The notes: generated from the sequence alone by a model not told the origin. Counted from the first letter of the stretch, positions 35,294-43,972 are shown. The stretch is 64,000 bases of DNA from CAWDVR01 sp044869805 (GCA_044869805.1 JBIOXV010000172.1:23589-87588); one strand, 5' to 3'. Numbers and translations are program-made.

Positions 35294-38293
35294 ATGGCCT
35301 CTCGCCGCCTGATCTGCCTCGCCTTCGCTTTCATGGCCGCCGCGGCTCGCGGTGACGACGACCTCGACGCGCGCCTCGCCGAGATCGCCGCCTGCCAGCT
35401 CGACACCGCCAAGGCGGTCACCGTCCGCGGCCTCGCGCTCAACACCGGCATGGCCACCCTCAAGGTGGACACCGGCACCTTCTTCCCCGCCAGCCCGGTG
35501 GCCGGCCGGGTGACGGAAGCGGTCTTCCTGGGCAAGGCGCGGCTGGTGCTCGATCCCCCCGACGAGATCGAGCGCGCGCAGCTCGAGATCTTCACCGGCC
35601 GGACGCGCCTCGAGGTGGAGATCTCCGAGGCCGCTTTCGTGCTCGCCAGTGACCGGGCCGCGGAAGCGGTGTTCAAGCGCTCGCCGGCCGCGGTCGAGCC
35701 GGCCCTCGCCAGCCGGGCGACGGAGCTCTTCGCCACCTGGAAGGCGAGCCCGGAGCGCAAGCAGCTCGACGTCGACGGCGCCATCCTCGCCGACAGCCTC
35801 GGCGACGCCTTCGCCCAGGGCTACTTCGCCGGCTGGTTCCAGAGCGCGGAGCTGGGCAAGTTCCTCTACCTGGTCGAGCCGAGCTCCGTCGAGCAGGTGA
35901 CGCTCGGGCAGTTCGTGCCCATCGACCTCACCAAGAAAGAGAAACGCAAGGCGGCCAAGCTGATCCACCGCGAGCAGCGGCGGGGGCGGCTGATCGGCAT
36001 CGAGGTCGAGGACCTGGGGCAGTGGGATACCTGGGTCTCGGCCTCGCTCCGCGGCGCCGCGGCCGGGCCCACGCCCGGCGATCCCGGCTTCGAGCCCGAG
36101 CGCTACGTGGTCGATCTCTCGCTCGCCGACCGCGACCTCGCGGTCAGCGGCCGGGCGCAGATCCAGCTCCGGGCCACGCTCGGCATCACCCGCATCGTGC
36201 ACCTCGCCGTCCACTCCGAGCTCGAAGTGACGAAGGTGCTGGGCGAAGGCGGGGAGGCGCTGCCCTTCCGCCAGACCGGCGGCGAGGTGATGGTCGTGCT
36301 GCCGCGGGCGCCGGCGGCGGGAGAGACCGCCGTCGTCGAGGCCCACTTCGACGGGGAGCTGCTGGAGAAGGTCGAGGGCGGCGTCTTCCTCCTCGCCGAG
36401 ACCGTGAACTGGCACCCCCACGCCGGCGACGTCGACCGTGCCACCTACGACGTGACCTTCCACTGGCCGGGGCGCCTCGAGCTGCTGGCCGGCGGCAAGC
36501 GGGTGGGCGGCGGCGCGGAGAAGAGCGGCCGGCAATGGGAGCGGCGGTCGATCGAGCTGCCGGCCGCGGGGCTCGGCTTCGAGGTCGGCAAGTTCCATCT
36601 CACGACCCGCCAGGCCGGGCACGTGGCGATCCGGCTGGGGATGATGCCTTTCGCCGGCGAGGGCCGCAAAGGAATCGAGGAACGCATCCTCGATGCCGCC
36701 AGCCGGTCCCTCACCTACTTCGAGGAGGCCTTCGGTCCCTACCCGCTCGACGAGCTGATCCTAGTGCTGACCCCGCGCCTCTACTCGCAGGCCCTGCTCG
36801 GTTTCGTCACCCTGTCGGCGGTGATGATGGCCGAAGACAGCCTCTTGGTCTGGCTGATCGGCCTCGAGGACCCGCGCACGGTGATCGCCCACGAGGTCGC
36901 GCACCAGTGGTGGGGCCACCAGGTGGGCTGGCTGGGCTACCGCGACCAGTGGCTGTCCGAGGCGATGGCCAACTACGCGGCGGTGCTCTTCGCGCGGAAC
37001 GAGCTCGGCGGCGAGCTGCGCTACGCCCGCGGCCCCACCTCCGACTGGCAGGCGGCGCTGCTCGAGGAGACCGCGGACGGCCGGCCCATCGAGTCGCTGG
37101 GGCCGCTGGTGCTCGGGGCGCGGCTCTCCTCGAGCCGCGGCGGCGACGCCTATAGCTCGATCGTCTACCGCAAGGGGGCGGTAGTGCTCGACATGCTCGC
37201 CCGCCGCTTCGGCGAGCAGGCCTTCCTCGGCATGCTCAAGAAGACCGCCGAGGTCGCCGCCCACCGCGCCATCTCGACCGAGATCTTCCTCGACGCGCTG
37301 GAGCGGCAGTCCGGGGTCGAGCTCGACGGCTTCGCCGGCCAGTTCATCTACGGCACCGGCCTGCCGGAGGTGTACTACGACTACACCTTCGCCCAGGCGG
37401 AGGGCGGCAAGTGGAAGGTGACCGGCACCGCCCGCCAGAGCGCCCCTTACCGCTTCCGGTACCGCGTGGTGGAGAGCGCCGGCGGCTTCGACGTGGGGCG
37501 CGAGCGGATCGACCTGGCGCGGGTCGCCGACTCGGCGCTGATCGTGCCGGTGCAGATCGCGCTGTACGACCCGACGAAGCAGGAGGAGAAGAAGGCGAAG
37601 CGCAGCGAGGCGCGCGCGATCGGCAACAGTCTGCTCTCGGGCCACATCCTGCTCCGGGGCGAGTCGACGCCCCTCTCCTTCGAGCTCGACCACGAGCCCA
37701 AGGAGGTCTGGCTCGACCGCCGGGAGGAGGTGTTCGGCCGCTTCTTCAACCAGCGTCGGCATCCGAAGCGCATGCTCCTGTACCAGGCGATCGACCTCGC
37801 GGCCGCCGGCCGCCGCGAGGAGGCGCTGGCGCTCGCCGCCCAGGCCCTCGCCGCCGAGACCTTCTCCGGCCCCCGTTACGAGGACTCTCCCGGGCCCGAG
37901 GACCTCGAGGCCGAGGCGCAGTCGCTCGACGGCCAGGTGCACCTCCTGCTCGGCCGCCTCCACCTCGACGCCGGCCGCGACGCCGAGGCGCGCTCGGCGC
38001 TGGGCGCGGCGAGAGACCTCCTCGAGCCCGGCAAGCACCCGTGGCGGAAGGGGGAGATCGACCTGCTGGACGCCCGCCTGGCGCTGCACGAGAAGGACTT
38101 CGAGCGCGCCTACCGCCTGCTGCGCAAGGGGGTGGTCAAGCAGGGCACCATCGAGGGCGCCGAGGGCTCGCTGCTGCTGGCGATCGCGGCCCGCGCCACC
38201 GGCCACACCGAGGAAGCGAAGCAGGCGATCGAGGACGCCAAGCAAGGAGGCGCCGAGGTGGGGGCGCTCACCGCGGCGGCCAAGCCCCGCTGA
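35294..38293 (+). CDS. Secreted M1-family zinc metallopeptidase, large
   Basis: A 999-residue protein with an N-terminal signal peptide (LICLAFAFMAAAARG). The gluzincin zinc site is HEVAHQWW (His533, Glu534, His537) with Glu556 in WLSEAMANY, which is HExxH-x18-E as in M1. A ~300-residue N-terminal extension precedes the M1 beta domain, and the C-terminal part (about 820-999) is helical and TPR-like. The usual GAMEN exopeptidase motif is not found; GFVTLS occupies that place. It follows ATP-grasp B by 55 bp. The start is ATG 35294; an in-frame TTG at 35288 is less likely. Confidence 0.85.
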   Translation: MASRRLICLAFAFMAAAARGDDDLDARLAEIAACQLDTAKAVTVRGLALNTGMATLKVDTGTFFPASPVAGRVTEAVFLGKARLVLDPPDEIERAQLEIFTGRTRLEVEISEAAFVLASDRAAEAVFKRSPAAVEPALASRATELFATWKASPERKQLDVDGAILADSLGDAFAQGYFAGWFQSAELGKFLYLVEPSSVEQVTLGQFVPIDLTKKEKRKAAKLIHREQRRGRLIGIEVEDLGQWDTWVSASLRGAAAGPTPGDPGFEPERYVVDLSLADRDLAVSGRAQIQLRATLGITRIVHLAVHSELEVTKVLGEGGEALPFRQTGGEVMVVLPRAPAAGETAVVEAHFDGELLEKVEGGVFLLAETVNWHPHAGDVDRATYDVTFHWPGRLELLAGGKRVGGGAEKSGRQWERRSIELPAAGLGFEVGKFHLTTRQAGHVAIRLGMMPFAGEGRKGIEERILDAASRSLTYFEEAFGPYPLDELILVLTPRLYSQALLGFVTLSAVMMAEDSLLVWLIGLEDPRTVIAHEVAHQWWGHQVGWLGYRDQWLSEAMANYAAVLFARNELGGELRYARGPTSDWQAALLEETADGRPIESLGPLVLGARLSSSRGGDAYSSIVYRKGAVVLDMLARRFGEQAFLGMLKKTAEVAAHRAISTEIFLDALERQSGVELDGFAGQFIYGTGLPEVYYDYTFAQAEGGKWKVTGTARQSAPYRFRYRVVESAGGFDVGRERIDLARVADSALIVPVQIALYDPTKQEEKKAKRSEARAIGNSLLSGHILLRGESTPLSFELDHEPKEVWLDRREEVFGRFFNQRRHPKRMLLYQAIDLAAAGRREEALALAAQALAAETFSGPRYEDSPGPEDLEAEAQSLDGQVHLLLGRLHLDAGRDAEARSALGAARDLLEPGKHPWRKGEIDLLDARLALHEKDFERAYRLLRKGVVKQGTIEGAEGSLLLAIAARATGHTEEAKQAIEDAKQGGAEVGALTAAAKPR

Positions 38294-38303
38294 CCGCCGG
38301 CCG

Positions 38304-38561
38304 TTACTCGGTCATCCGGCTGCGCCGGGCCCGATTCTCCAGCATCTCCAGGAACCACGCCTCGGGGGTCGCCACGTCGCGCCAGCGGTAGATCAGCATC
38401 GCCACCACGTCGGCGAGGATCACGGCGGCGGTGTCGGGGTGCACGCCGTAGCGCTGAAACATCTCGATGATGCGCGGCTCGAGGCGCGCGACCAGGGCCT
38501 GGATCTCCTTCCACTGACCCGGCTCGCCGTCCTCTCCGCCGCCGTCATCACCGTCCGACAT
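38304..38561 (-). CDS. Small protein resembling sigma-70 region 2 only
   Basis: An 85-residue protein with an acidic N-terminus (SDGDDGGGEDGE) and then a helical part, RIIEMFQRYGVHPDTAAVILADVV, LIYRWRD and PEAWFLEMLENRARR. This resembles region 2 of an ECF sigma factor: the RGVSxEDAEDLVQ helix, the RW motif and the PEAWL..IARN stretch. There is no region 4. It lies 93 bp downstream of glgA on the same strand and is convergent with the M1 gene. Start ATG 38561; a longer frame to 38615 exists. The function is unknown. Confidence 0.7.
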   Translation of the reverse strand: MSDGDDGGGEDGEPGQWKEIQALVARLEPRIIEMFQRYGVHPDTAAVILADVVAMLIYRWRDVATPEAWFLEMLENRARRSRMTE

Positions 38562-38654
38562 GGCTTCATTATCTACGCGGTCAAGACCGGCCCCCAGGAT
38601 ACGCGGCCGGCGCACGCCGGGATTACCGCCCGGCGTAACGCGCCCGGGGCGAGA

Positions 38655-40169
38655 TCAGAAGTGCCCCGCCAGGAGCGCCTCGTACAGTGCCACGTAGCGC
38701 TCGATCTGCGACTCCCAGGAGAAGTCCCGGCTCATGCCGGCGAGCATCAATCGCCGCCAGGCCTCGCGATCCTGGTAGAGGTCGAGCGCCTGGTTCACGG
38801 CCCACGCCAGGCCCTCGGGCGTGAAGTGCTCGAATACGAAGCCGGTGCCACTGCCGTCCCCGGGGTCGAAGGGCTCCACCGTGTCGGCGAGGCCGCCGGT
38901 CTTGCGCACCACGGGCGGCGTGCCGTAGCGCTGGCTGTACATCTGGTTCAAGCCGCAGGGCTCGTAGAGCGAGGGCATGAGGAAGATATCGGCGCCCGCC
39001 TCGATCAGATGGGCCAGCGGCTCGCTGTAACCGCGGTAGAAGACCACGCGGTCGGGGAAGCCGTGCTGCAGCCCGGCGAAGAACTCCTCGTACTTGCGCT
39101 CGCCGTTGCCGAGCACCACCAGGCGGGCGTTGCGTCGCGCCAGCAGGCCCGGCAGGACCTCGAAGAACAGGTCGAAGCCCTTCTGCGCGGTGAGGCGCGA
39201 CACCACGCCCAAGAGTGGCACCCGCTCCTCGGCGGCCGAGCCGGGAGCGGCGAGCCCCAGGGAGGCCAGCCCCAGAGAAGCTAGCAAATCGGCCTTGTTG
39301 GCGGCCTTGCCGGAGAGGTCGGCCGCCGAGTAGGGGTGGGGGATGTGGGGGTCGTTCGCCGGGTCCCACTCCTCGGCGTCGATGCCGTTGACGATCCCCA
39401 CCAGGTGGTCGCCGCGCGCCCGCAGCACGCCCTGGAGCCCCATGCCGTAGCGGTCGGTCTGGATCTCCAGGGCGTGGGTGCGCGACACGGTGGTGATGAC
39501 CCCGGCATAGAGCAGGCCGGTCTTCAAGAAGTTGATCCGCCCGGCCGCGAGGTCGTCCTGGTAGAGGTAGGAGGCGACCCCCGCGAGCCCCAGCTCGGGC
39601 AGCAGGCCGCTGCCGAACACTCCCTGGTAGCCCACGTTGTGCAGCGTGAGCACGGTCTTGGTGCCGGCGAACAGGCGGTCCCAGGCGTAGACGGTGCGCA
39701 GGTAGAGGGGCATCAAGGCGGTGTGCCAGTCGTGCGCGTGCACGATGTCCGGTGCCCAGCCCATGCGCTGGCAGCACTCGAGCGCCGCCCGCGACAGGAA
39801 GGCGAAGCGCAGCGCCTCGTCCGCGTCCTGCGTGTAGTAGCCCTCGCGGTCGTAGAGCGCCGGGCAGTGGATGAAGTAGAGCGGCGGCCCGCCGCCGTGG
39901 GTGCCGACGCCCGGCAGCGGCGCCGTGTAGGCGGAGAAGGAGAGGTGGCGGTCGCCCACCGAGATCGGCACGTCGCGCAGGAAGGCGACCGGGAAAAACG
40001 AGTGCTGCGAGCGATCGATCTTCGAGTACAGCGGCAGGAAGGCGCGCACGTCGTGCCCGGCGCGGTCGAGGTAGCGGGCGAGCGAGGCGGCGACATCGCC
40101 CAGGCCGCCGGTCTTGGCGAACGGGGTGAGCTCGGAGCTCGCCTGGCAGATGCGCAGCGGCCGGTCCAC
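38655..40169 (-). CDS. glgA: Glycogen synthase (ADP-glucose dependent)
   Basis: A 504-residue GT5 glycogen synthase that extends alpha-1,4-glucan from ADP-glucose. It has the ADP-glucose binding motif KTGGLGDVAASL near the N-terminus, DIVHAHDWHTAL, TLHNVGYQGVF, GIVNGIDAEEWDP, SRLTAQKGFDL and the C-terminal catalytic PSLYEPCGLNQM with KTGGLADTV. The GTG start at 40169 shares one base with the glgC stop (TAGTG), so glgC and glgA are translationally coupled. Confidence 0.95.
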   Translation of the reverse strand: MDRPLRICQASSELTPFAKTGGLGDVAASLARYLDRAGHDVRAFLPLYSKIDRSQHSFFPVAFLRDVPISVGDRHLSFSAYTAPLPGVGTHGGGPPLYFIHCPALYDREGYYTQDADEALRFAFLSRAALECCQRMGWAPDIVHAHDWHTALMPLYLRTVYAWDRLFAGTKTVLTLHNVGYQGVFGSGLLPELGLAGVASYLYQDDLAAGRINFLKTGLLYAGVITTVSRTHALEIQTDRYGMGLQGVLRARGDHLVGIVNGIDAEEWDPANDPHIPHPYSAADLSGKAANKADLLASLGLASLGLAAPGSAAEERVPLLGVVSRLTAQKGFDLFFEVLPGLLARRNARLVVLGNGERKYEEFFAGLQHGFPDRVVFYRGYSEPLAHLIEAGADIFLMPSLYEPCGLNQMYSQRYGTPPVVRKTGGLADTVEPFDPGDGSGTGFVFEHFTPEGLAWAVNQALDLYQDREAWRRLMLAGMSRDFSWESQIERYVALYEALLAGHF

Positions 40170-41434
40170 TAGACCTCCGTGCCGTCCGGCACCACCGCCC
40201 CGGCCGCCACCACGATGATGCCGTCGCGGATGCACCAGTTGTCGCCGTCGGCGTGGGTCACGCCGCCCGCGTTGACCAGCTTGACGCCGTTGCCGATGCG
40301 CACGTCGCGGTCGAGGATGGCGTGCTTGATCACGCAGTCGCGGCCGATACCGAGCGGGATGTTGCTGCCCGCCGCCTCGTCGGGCTCGAAGAAGTTGGCG
40401 CCCATCACCACGCTGTCCTCGACCACCGAGCCGGAGCGGATCACCGAGCGCACCCCGAAGATCGAGCGCTGGATCTCGGCGCCGGTGATGATCGAGCCGT
40501 CGCACAGCACCGAGTGGTAGACCCGGCACTCGTTCACCTTCACCCCGGGCAGGAAGCGCGGGTGGGTGAAGATCGGGTAGTCGGGGCTGTAGAGGTTGAG
40601 CGGCGGCACCGGCACCGCGAGCTCCAGGTTCGAGCTGTGGAAGTTGCCGATGGTGCCGATGTCGCGCCAGTAGCCGTCGTAGCCGAAGGCGTAGATCTTC
40701 CGCTCGTGGATCGCCTTGGGGATGATCTCTTTGCCGAAGTCGTGGTCGTCGGTGCCCACCAGCAGGTCGCGCAGCAGGCCGGGGCGGAAGACGTAGATGC
40801 CCATGCTGGCGAGGAGCGCGTCCTCCTCGGTTTCGAAGCCGAGCTTCTTCAGCGTGGCGGCGTCGGTAATCAGGCGGTCGAGGACCTCCTTCTCGGTCGG
40901 CTTCTCCACGAACTCGATGATGCGGCCGGCGGAGTTGACGCGCATGATCCCCAGGCCTTTGGCCTGTGACCGGGGCACCGCCTTGACCGCCACCGTCATG
41001 TCCGCCTTCTTCTGCCGATGGGTGTCGACGAAGTTCCTCATCTCCATCAGGTAGAGCTGGTCGCCGGACAGCACCAGCACCTCGGAAGGCTGCAGCAGGA
41101 GCAGCCGGTCCAGGTTCTGGCGCACGGCGTCGGCCGTGCCCTGGTACCAGTCGCGGCGCTCGAGGCCCTGCTCGGCGGCCAGGATGTTGACGAAGCCGCG
41201 CGAGAAGACGTCGAAGCGATAGGTCTGCGCGATGTGCTGGTGCAGGCTCGCCGAGTTGAACTGGGTCAAGACGAAGATGCGGGTGATGCCGGCGTGCAGG
41301 GAGTTCGAGATCGGCACGTCGATCAGCCGAAACTTGCCCCCCACCGGCACCGCCGGCTTGGCCCGGCTCTTGGTGAGCGGCCACAGGCGCGCTCCCTGCC
41401 CACCCCCCAGGATCGCGGTGACGACGTTCCTCAT
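40169..41434 (-). CDS. glgC: Glucose-1-phosphate adenylyltransferase
   Basis: The 421-residue enzyme makes ADP-glucose, the substrate of GlgA. Motifs are AILGGGQGARLWPLTK (nucleotide binding), KPAVPVGGKFRLIDVPISN, WYQGTADAVRQN, VLSGDQLYLMEM, IIEFVEKPTEKE and DGYWRDIGTIGNF, followed by the left-handed beta-helix domain. GlgC is normally allosterically regulated; the effector cannot be read here. A promoter lies just upstream. It is divergent, 89 bp apart, from ATP-grasp C. Confidence 0.96.
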   Translation of the reverse strand: MRNVVTAILGGGQGARLWPLTKSRAKPAVPVGGKFRLIDVPISNSLHAGITRIFVLTQFNSASLHQHIAQTYRFDVFSRGFVNILAAEQGLERRDWYQGTADAVRQNLDRLLLLQPSEVLVLSGDQLYLMEMRNFVDTHRQKKADMTVAVKAVPRSQAKGLGIMRVNSAGRIIEFVEKPTEKEVLDRLITDAATLKKLGFETEEDALLASMGIYVFRPGLLRDLLVGTDDHDFGKEIIPKAIHERKIYAFGYDGYWRDIGTIGNFHSSNLELAVPVPPLNLYSPDYPIFTHPRFLPGVKVNECRVYHSVLCDGSIITGAEIQRSIFGVRSVIRSGSVVEDSVVMGANFFEPDEAAGSNIPLGIGRDCVIKHAILDRDVRIGNGVKLVNAGGVTHADGDNWCIRDGIIVVAAGAVVPDGTEV

Positions 41435-41473
41435 CGGCGCCCCTCTCTTGAAGCCAAGCCTCTGAGGTGGCAG

Positions 41474-41503
41474 ATCTTACTCGCACTCGCCCGCCCGGCC
41501 CAA
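41474..41503 (-). promoter_or_regulatory. Putative promoter of glgC-glgA
   Basis: On the minus strand TTGGGC (41503-41498), an 18-bp spacer and TAAGAT (41479-41474) lie about 40 bp upstream of the glgC ATG. A GAGGGG ribosome-binding site follows. The site is in the divergent gap with ATP-grasp C. Confidence 0.4.
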
Positions 41504-41509
41504 GGCCGC

Positions 41510-41515
41510 TATACT
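41510..41515 (+). promoter_or_regulatory. -10 box of ATP-grasp C, leaderless-type spacing
   Basis: TATACT is followed by exactly 8 nt and the GTG start at 41524. There is no ribosome-binding site in between, so a leaderless transcript is likely. The -35 is not evident. Confidence 0.4.
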
Positions 41516-41523
41516 CCCCGCCC

Positions 41524-42744
41524 GTGCCGCACGTCGTCTTCGTAGCGCCGTTCCTGATGCCGGCCACGGCGCGCTTCGCGCAGGCCACGGCGAGCCTGCC
41601 GGGGGTCAAGGTCGGGCTCATCACCCAGGACCCGGCGGCCAAGATCCCGCCTTCGCTCGCCGCCTCGATCGCCGCCCACCGGCGGGTGGAGAACGCTTTC
41701 GACCCGGTGCGCTTGGCCGATGCGGCCCGCGACCTCGCGCGCTCGATCGGCGGCCTCGACCGGCTGATGGGGGCCCTGGAGCAGCTCCAGGTGCCGCTCG
41801 CCCAGGCGCGCGAGATCCTGGGGGTCGAGGGCATGCGGGTAGAGGCGGCGAAGAACTTCCGCGACAAGGCGCGCATGAAGACCGTGCTGCGGGAGGCCGG
41901 CCTGCCCTGCGCCCGCCACCGGCTGGCGGCTTCCGCCGAGGAGGCGCGCGACTTCGCGCGCGAGGTCGGCCTGCCGCTGGTGGTCAAGCCCCCGGACGGC
42001 GCGGGCGCCAAGGCCACCTTCAGGGTGGGCACGCCCGAGGCGCTGGAGGAGGCCTTGAAGGTCAACGCGCCGGCGCCCGGCCGCCCGGTGCTGCTCGAGG
42101 AGTTCGTCACCGGCGACGAGTACTCTTTCGAGACCGTTTCGATCGCCGGCCGGCCGGTGTGGTACTCCTCCACCCGCTACCTGCCGACGCCGCTCGAGGC
42201 GATGCACAACCCATGGATTCAGTGGTGCGTGCTGCTGCCTCGGGAGCGCGAGGACCCGCGCTTCGACGACGTCAAGGAAGTGGCTTTCAAGGGGCTCGCG
42301 GCGCTGGGCATGGGCACCGGCCTCTCGCACATGGAGTGGTTTCGGCGCCGCGACGGCTCGCTCGCCATCTCCGAGGTCGCCGCCCGCCCTCCGGGCGCGC
42401 AGATCACCACCCTGGTTTCGGTGGCGCACGAGTTCGACTTCCTCGCCGCCTGGGCACGCCTCATGGTGTTCAGCGAGTTCCATCCGCCGCCGCGCAAGTG
42501 GGCCTCCGGCGCCGCCTTCTTCCGCGGCATGGGCGGGAGCCGCGTCAAGGCCGTGCACGGCCTCGACCAGGCGCAGAAGGAGCTGGGGCCGCTGGTGGTC
42601 GAGGCCAAGCTGCCCAAGCCCGGCGCCCCCAAGTCCGACAGCTACGAGGGCGACGGCTACGCCGTGCTGCGCCACGAGAGCACCGAGACGGTACGGAAGG
42701 CGCTGATGCGGCTGGTGGCGCTGGTGCGCGTCGAATACAACTGA
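41524..42744 (+). CDS. ATP-grasp ligase C
   Basis: A 406-residue paralogue of ligases A and D. It starts VPHVVFVAPF and has FRDKARMKTVLREAGLP (112-128), KPPDGAG (155-161), EEFVTGDEYSFETV, HMEWF (269-273) and SEVAARPPGAQ (283-292). These carry the ATP-binding Lys and the acidic metal-binding residues, so activity is likely. It belongs to the amino-acid/peptide ligase side of the ATP-grasp superfamily; the substrate is unknown. The GTG start is set by a -10 box 8 nt upstream. Ligase D follows after 10 bp. Confidence 0.87.
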   Translation: MPHVVFVAPFLMPATARFAQATASLPGVKVGLITQDPAAKIPPSLAASIAAHRRVENAFDPVRLADAARDLARSIGGLDRLMGALEQLQVPLAQAREILGVEGMRVEAAKNFRDKARMKTVLREAGLPCARHRLAASAEEARDFAREVGLPLVVKPPDGAGAKATFRVGTPEALEEALKVNAPAPGRPVLLEEFVTGDEYSFETVSIAGRPVWYSSTRYLPTPLEAMHNPWIQWCVLLPREREDPRFDDVKEVAFKGLAALGMGTGLSHMEWFRRRDGSLAISEVAARPPGAQITTLVSVAHEFDFLAAWARLMVFSEFHPPPRKWASGAAFFRGMGGSRVKAVHGLDQAQKELGPLVVEAKLPKPGAPKSDSYEGDGYAVLRHESTETVRKALMRLVALVRVEYN

Positions 42745-42754
42745 GATCCCGTCG

Positions 42755-43972
42755 ATGAACGTGGTGATGATCGCTCCGGCCTACCCGTGGGAGATGACCC
42801 TCTTCACCCGCGGGCTGGCGCGGGTGGGCGCCAAGGTGCTCGGCGTGGGGGACACGCCGGCCGCGGGGCTGTCGCCGATGGTGAAGGAGAGCCTCGCCGC
42901 CTACCTGCACGTGCCCTCGCTGTGGGACGAGGAGGCAGTGATCGAGGCCGTGCGCCGGCACCCGGCGGCGCGCTCGCTCGACCTCGTGGAATGCCTGTGG
43001 GAGCCGGGCATGATCCTCGCCGCCCGGCTGCGCGAGCGGCTGGGCCTGCCCGGCATGACGGTCGCCGAAACCGTTCCCTTCCGCGACAAGGGGCGAATGA
43101 AACAGGTGCTCGACGCCGCCGGCATCCGCACTCCGCGTCACTTCCGCGCCGCGTCGACCCGCGAGGTGCGCGCCGCGGCCGAACGCATCGGCTTCCCGCT
43201 GATCGTCAAGCCGATCGCCGGCGCCGGCTCCAAGGACACCCATCGGGTCGACGACGACGCGGAGCTCGAGCAGGTCATCGCCAAGGTCCGGCACGTCGAG
43301 GAGGTGAGCGTCGAGGAGTACATCGAGGGCGAGGAGCACACTTTCGACACCATCTGTGCCGACGGCGAGATCCGCTATTTCAACCTCGCCTGGTACCGGC
43401 CGCGGCCGCTGCTGCAGCGCACCGTCGAGTGGATCAGCCCGATGACCGTCACCCTGCGGGACGTGTTCCGCGACGACCTCGCACCGGGCCGAGAGATGGG
43501 CCAGGCGGTGCTCGAGGCCCTGGGATTCAAGACCGGCTTCACCCACATGGAGTGGTTCCTGAAGCCTGACGGCGAGGCGGTGTTCGGCGAGATCGGCGCC
43601 CGCCCGCCCGGCGCGCGCTCGACCGAGCTGATGAACTACGGCTGCGACATCGACGTCTTCACCGGCTGGGCCGAGGCGGTGTGCCACCGGCGATTCAGCC
43701 AGAAGGTGGTGCGCCGCTACAACAGCGCCGTGATCTTCAAGCGCGCCCAGGGCCAGGGCCGCATCCAGCGCATCGAGGGCCTGGAGCGCCTGCTCGGCCG
43801 CTTCGGCGAGGCGATCGTCTCCGTCGATCTCCTGCCGATCGGCTCGCCGCGCCGCAACTGGCTCCAGACCCTGCTCTCCGACGGCCACGTCATCCTCCGC
43901 CACCCGCACCTACCGACCTGCATCGAGATGGCGGACACGGTGGCCGAGGAGCTGCAGCTCTACGCTGCCTAG
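42755..43972 (+). CDS. ATP-grasp ligase D
   Basis: A 405-residue paralogue of ligases A and C, closest in the N-terminal part to A (MNVVMIAPAYPWEMTLFTRG, GLARVGAKVLGVG). Motifs are RDKGRMKQVLDAAGI (110-124), KPIAGAG (152-158), EEYIEGEEHTFDTI, HMEWF (264-268) and GEIGARPPGA (278-287). It is downstream of C in the same operon. Its stop codon and that of the VWFA gene share a CTAG palindrome. The substrate is unknown. Confidence 0.87.
   Translation: MNVVMIAPAYPWEMTLFTRGLARVGAKVLGVGDTPAAGLSPMVKESLAAYLHVPSLWDEEAVIEAVRRHPAARSLDLVECLWEPGMILAARLRERLGLPGMTVAETVPFRDKGRMKQVLDAAGIRTPRHFRAASTREVRAAAERIGFPLIVKPIAGAGSKDTHRVDDDAELEQVIAKVRHVEEVSVEEYIEGEEHTFDTICADGEIRYFNLAWYRPRPLLQRTVEWISPMTVTLRDVFRDDLAPGREMGQAVLEALGFKTGFTHMEWFLKPDGEAVFGEIGARPPGARSTELMNYGCDIDVFTGWAEAVCHRRFSQKVVRRYNSAVIFKRAQGQGRIQRIEGLERLLGRFGEAIVSVDLLPIGSPRRNWLQTLLSDGHVILRHPHLPTCIEMADTVAEELQLYAA

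Noticed and set aside
29161..43972. Reading the cluster as a siderophore or bacilysin-type antibiotic locus
   Set aside because: Apart from the Fes-like esterase and the ligases there are no NRPS, iron-uptake, prephenate-decarboxylase-like or export genes; GH57, glgA and glgC do not fit.
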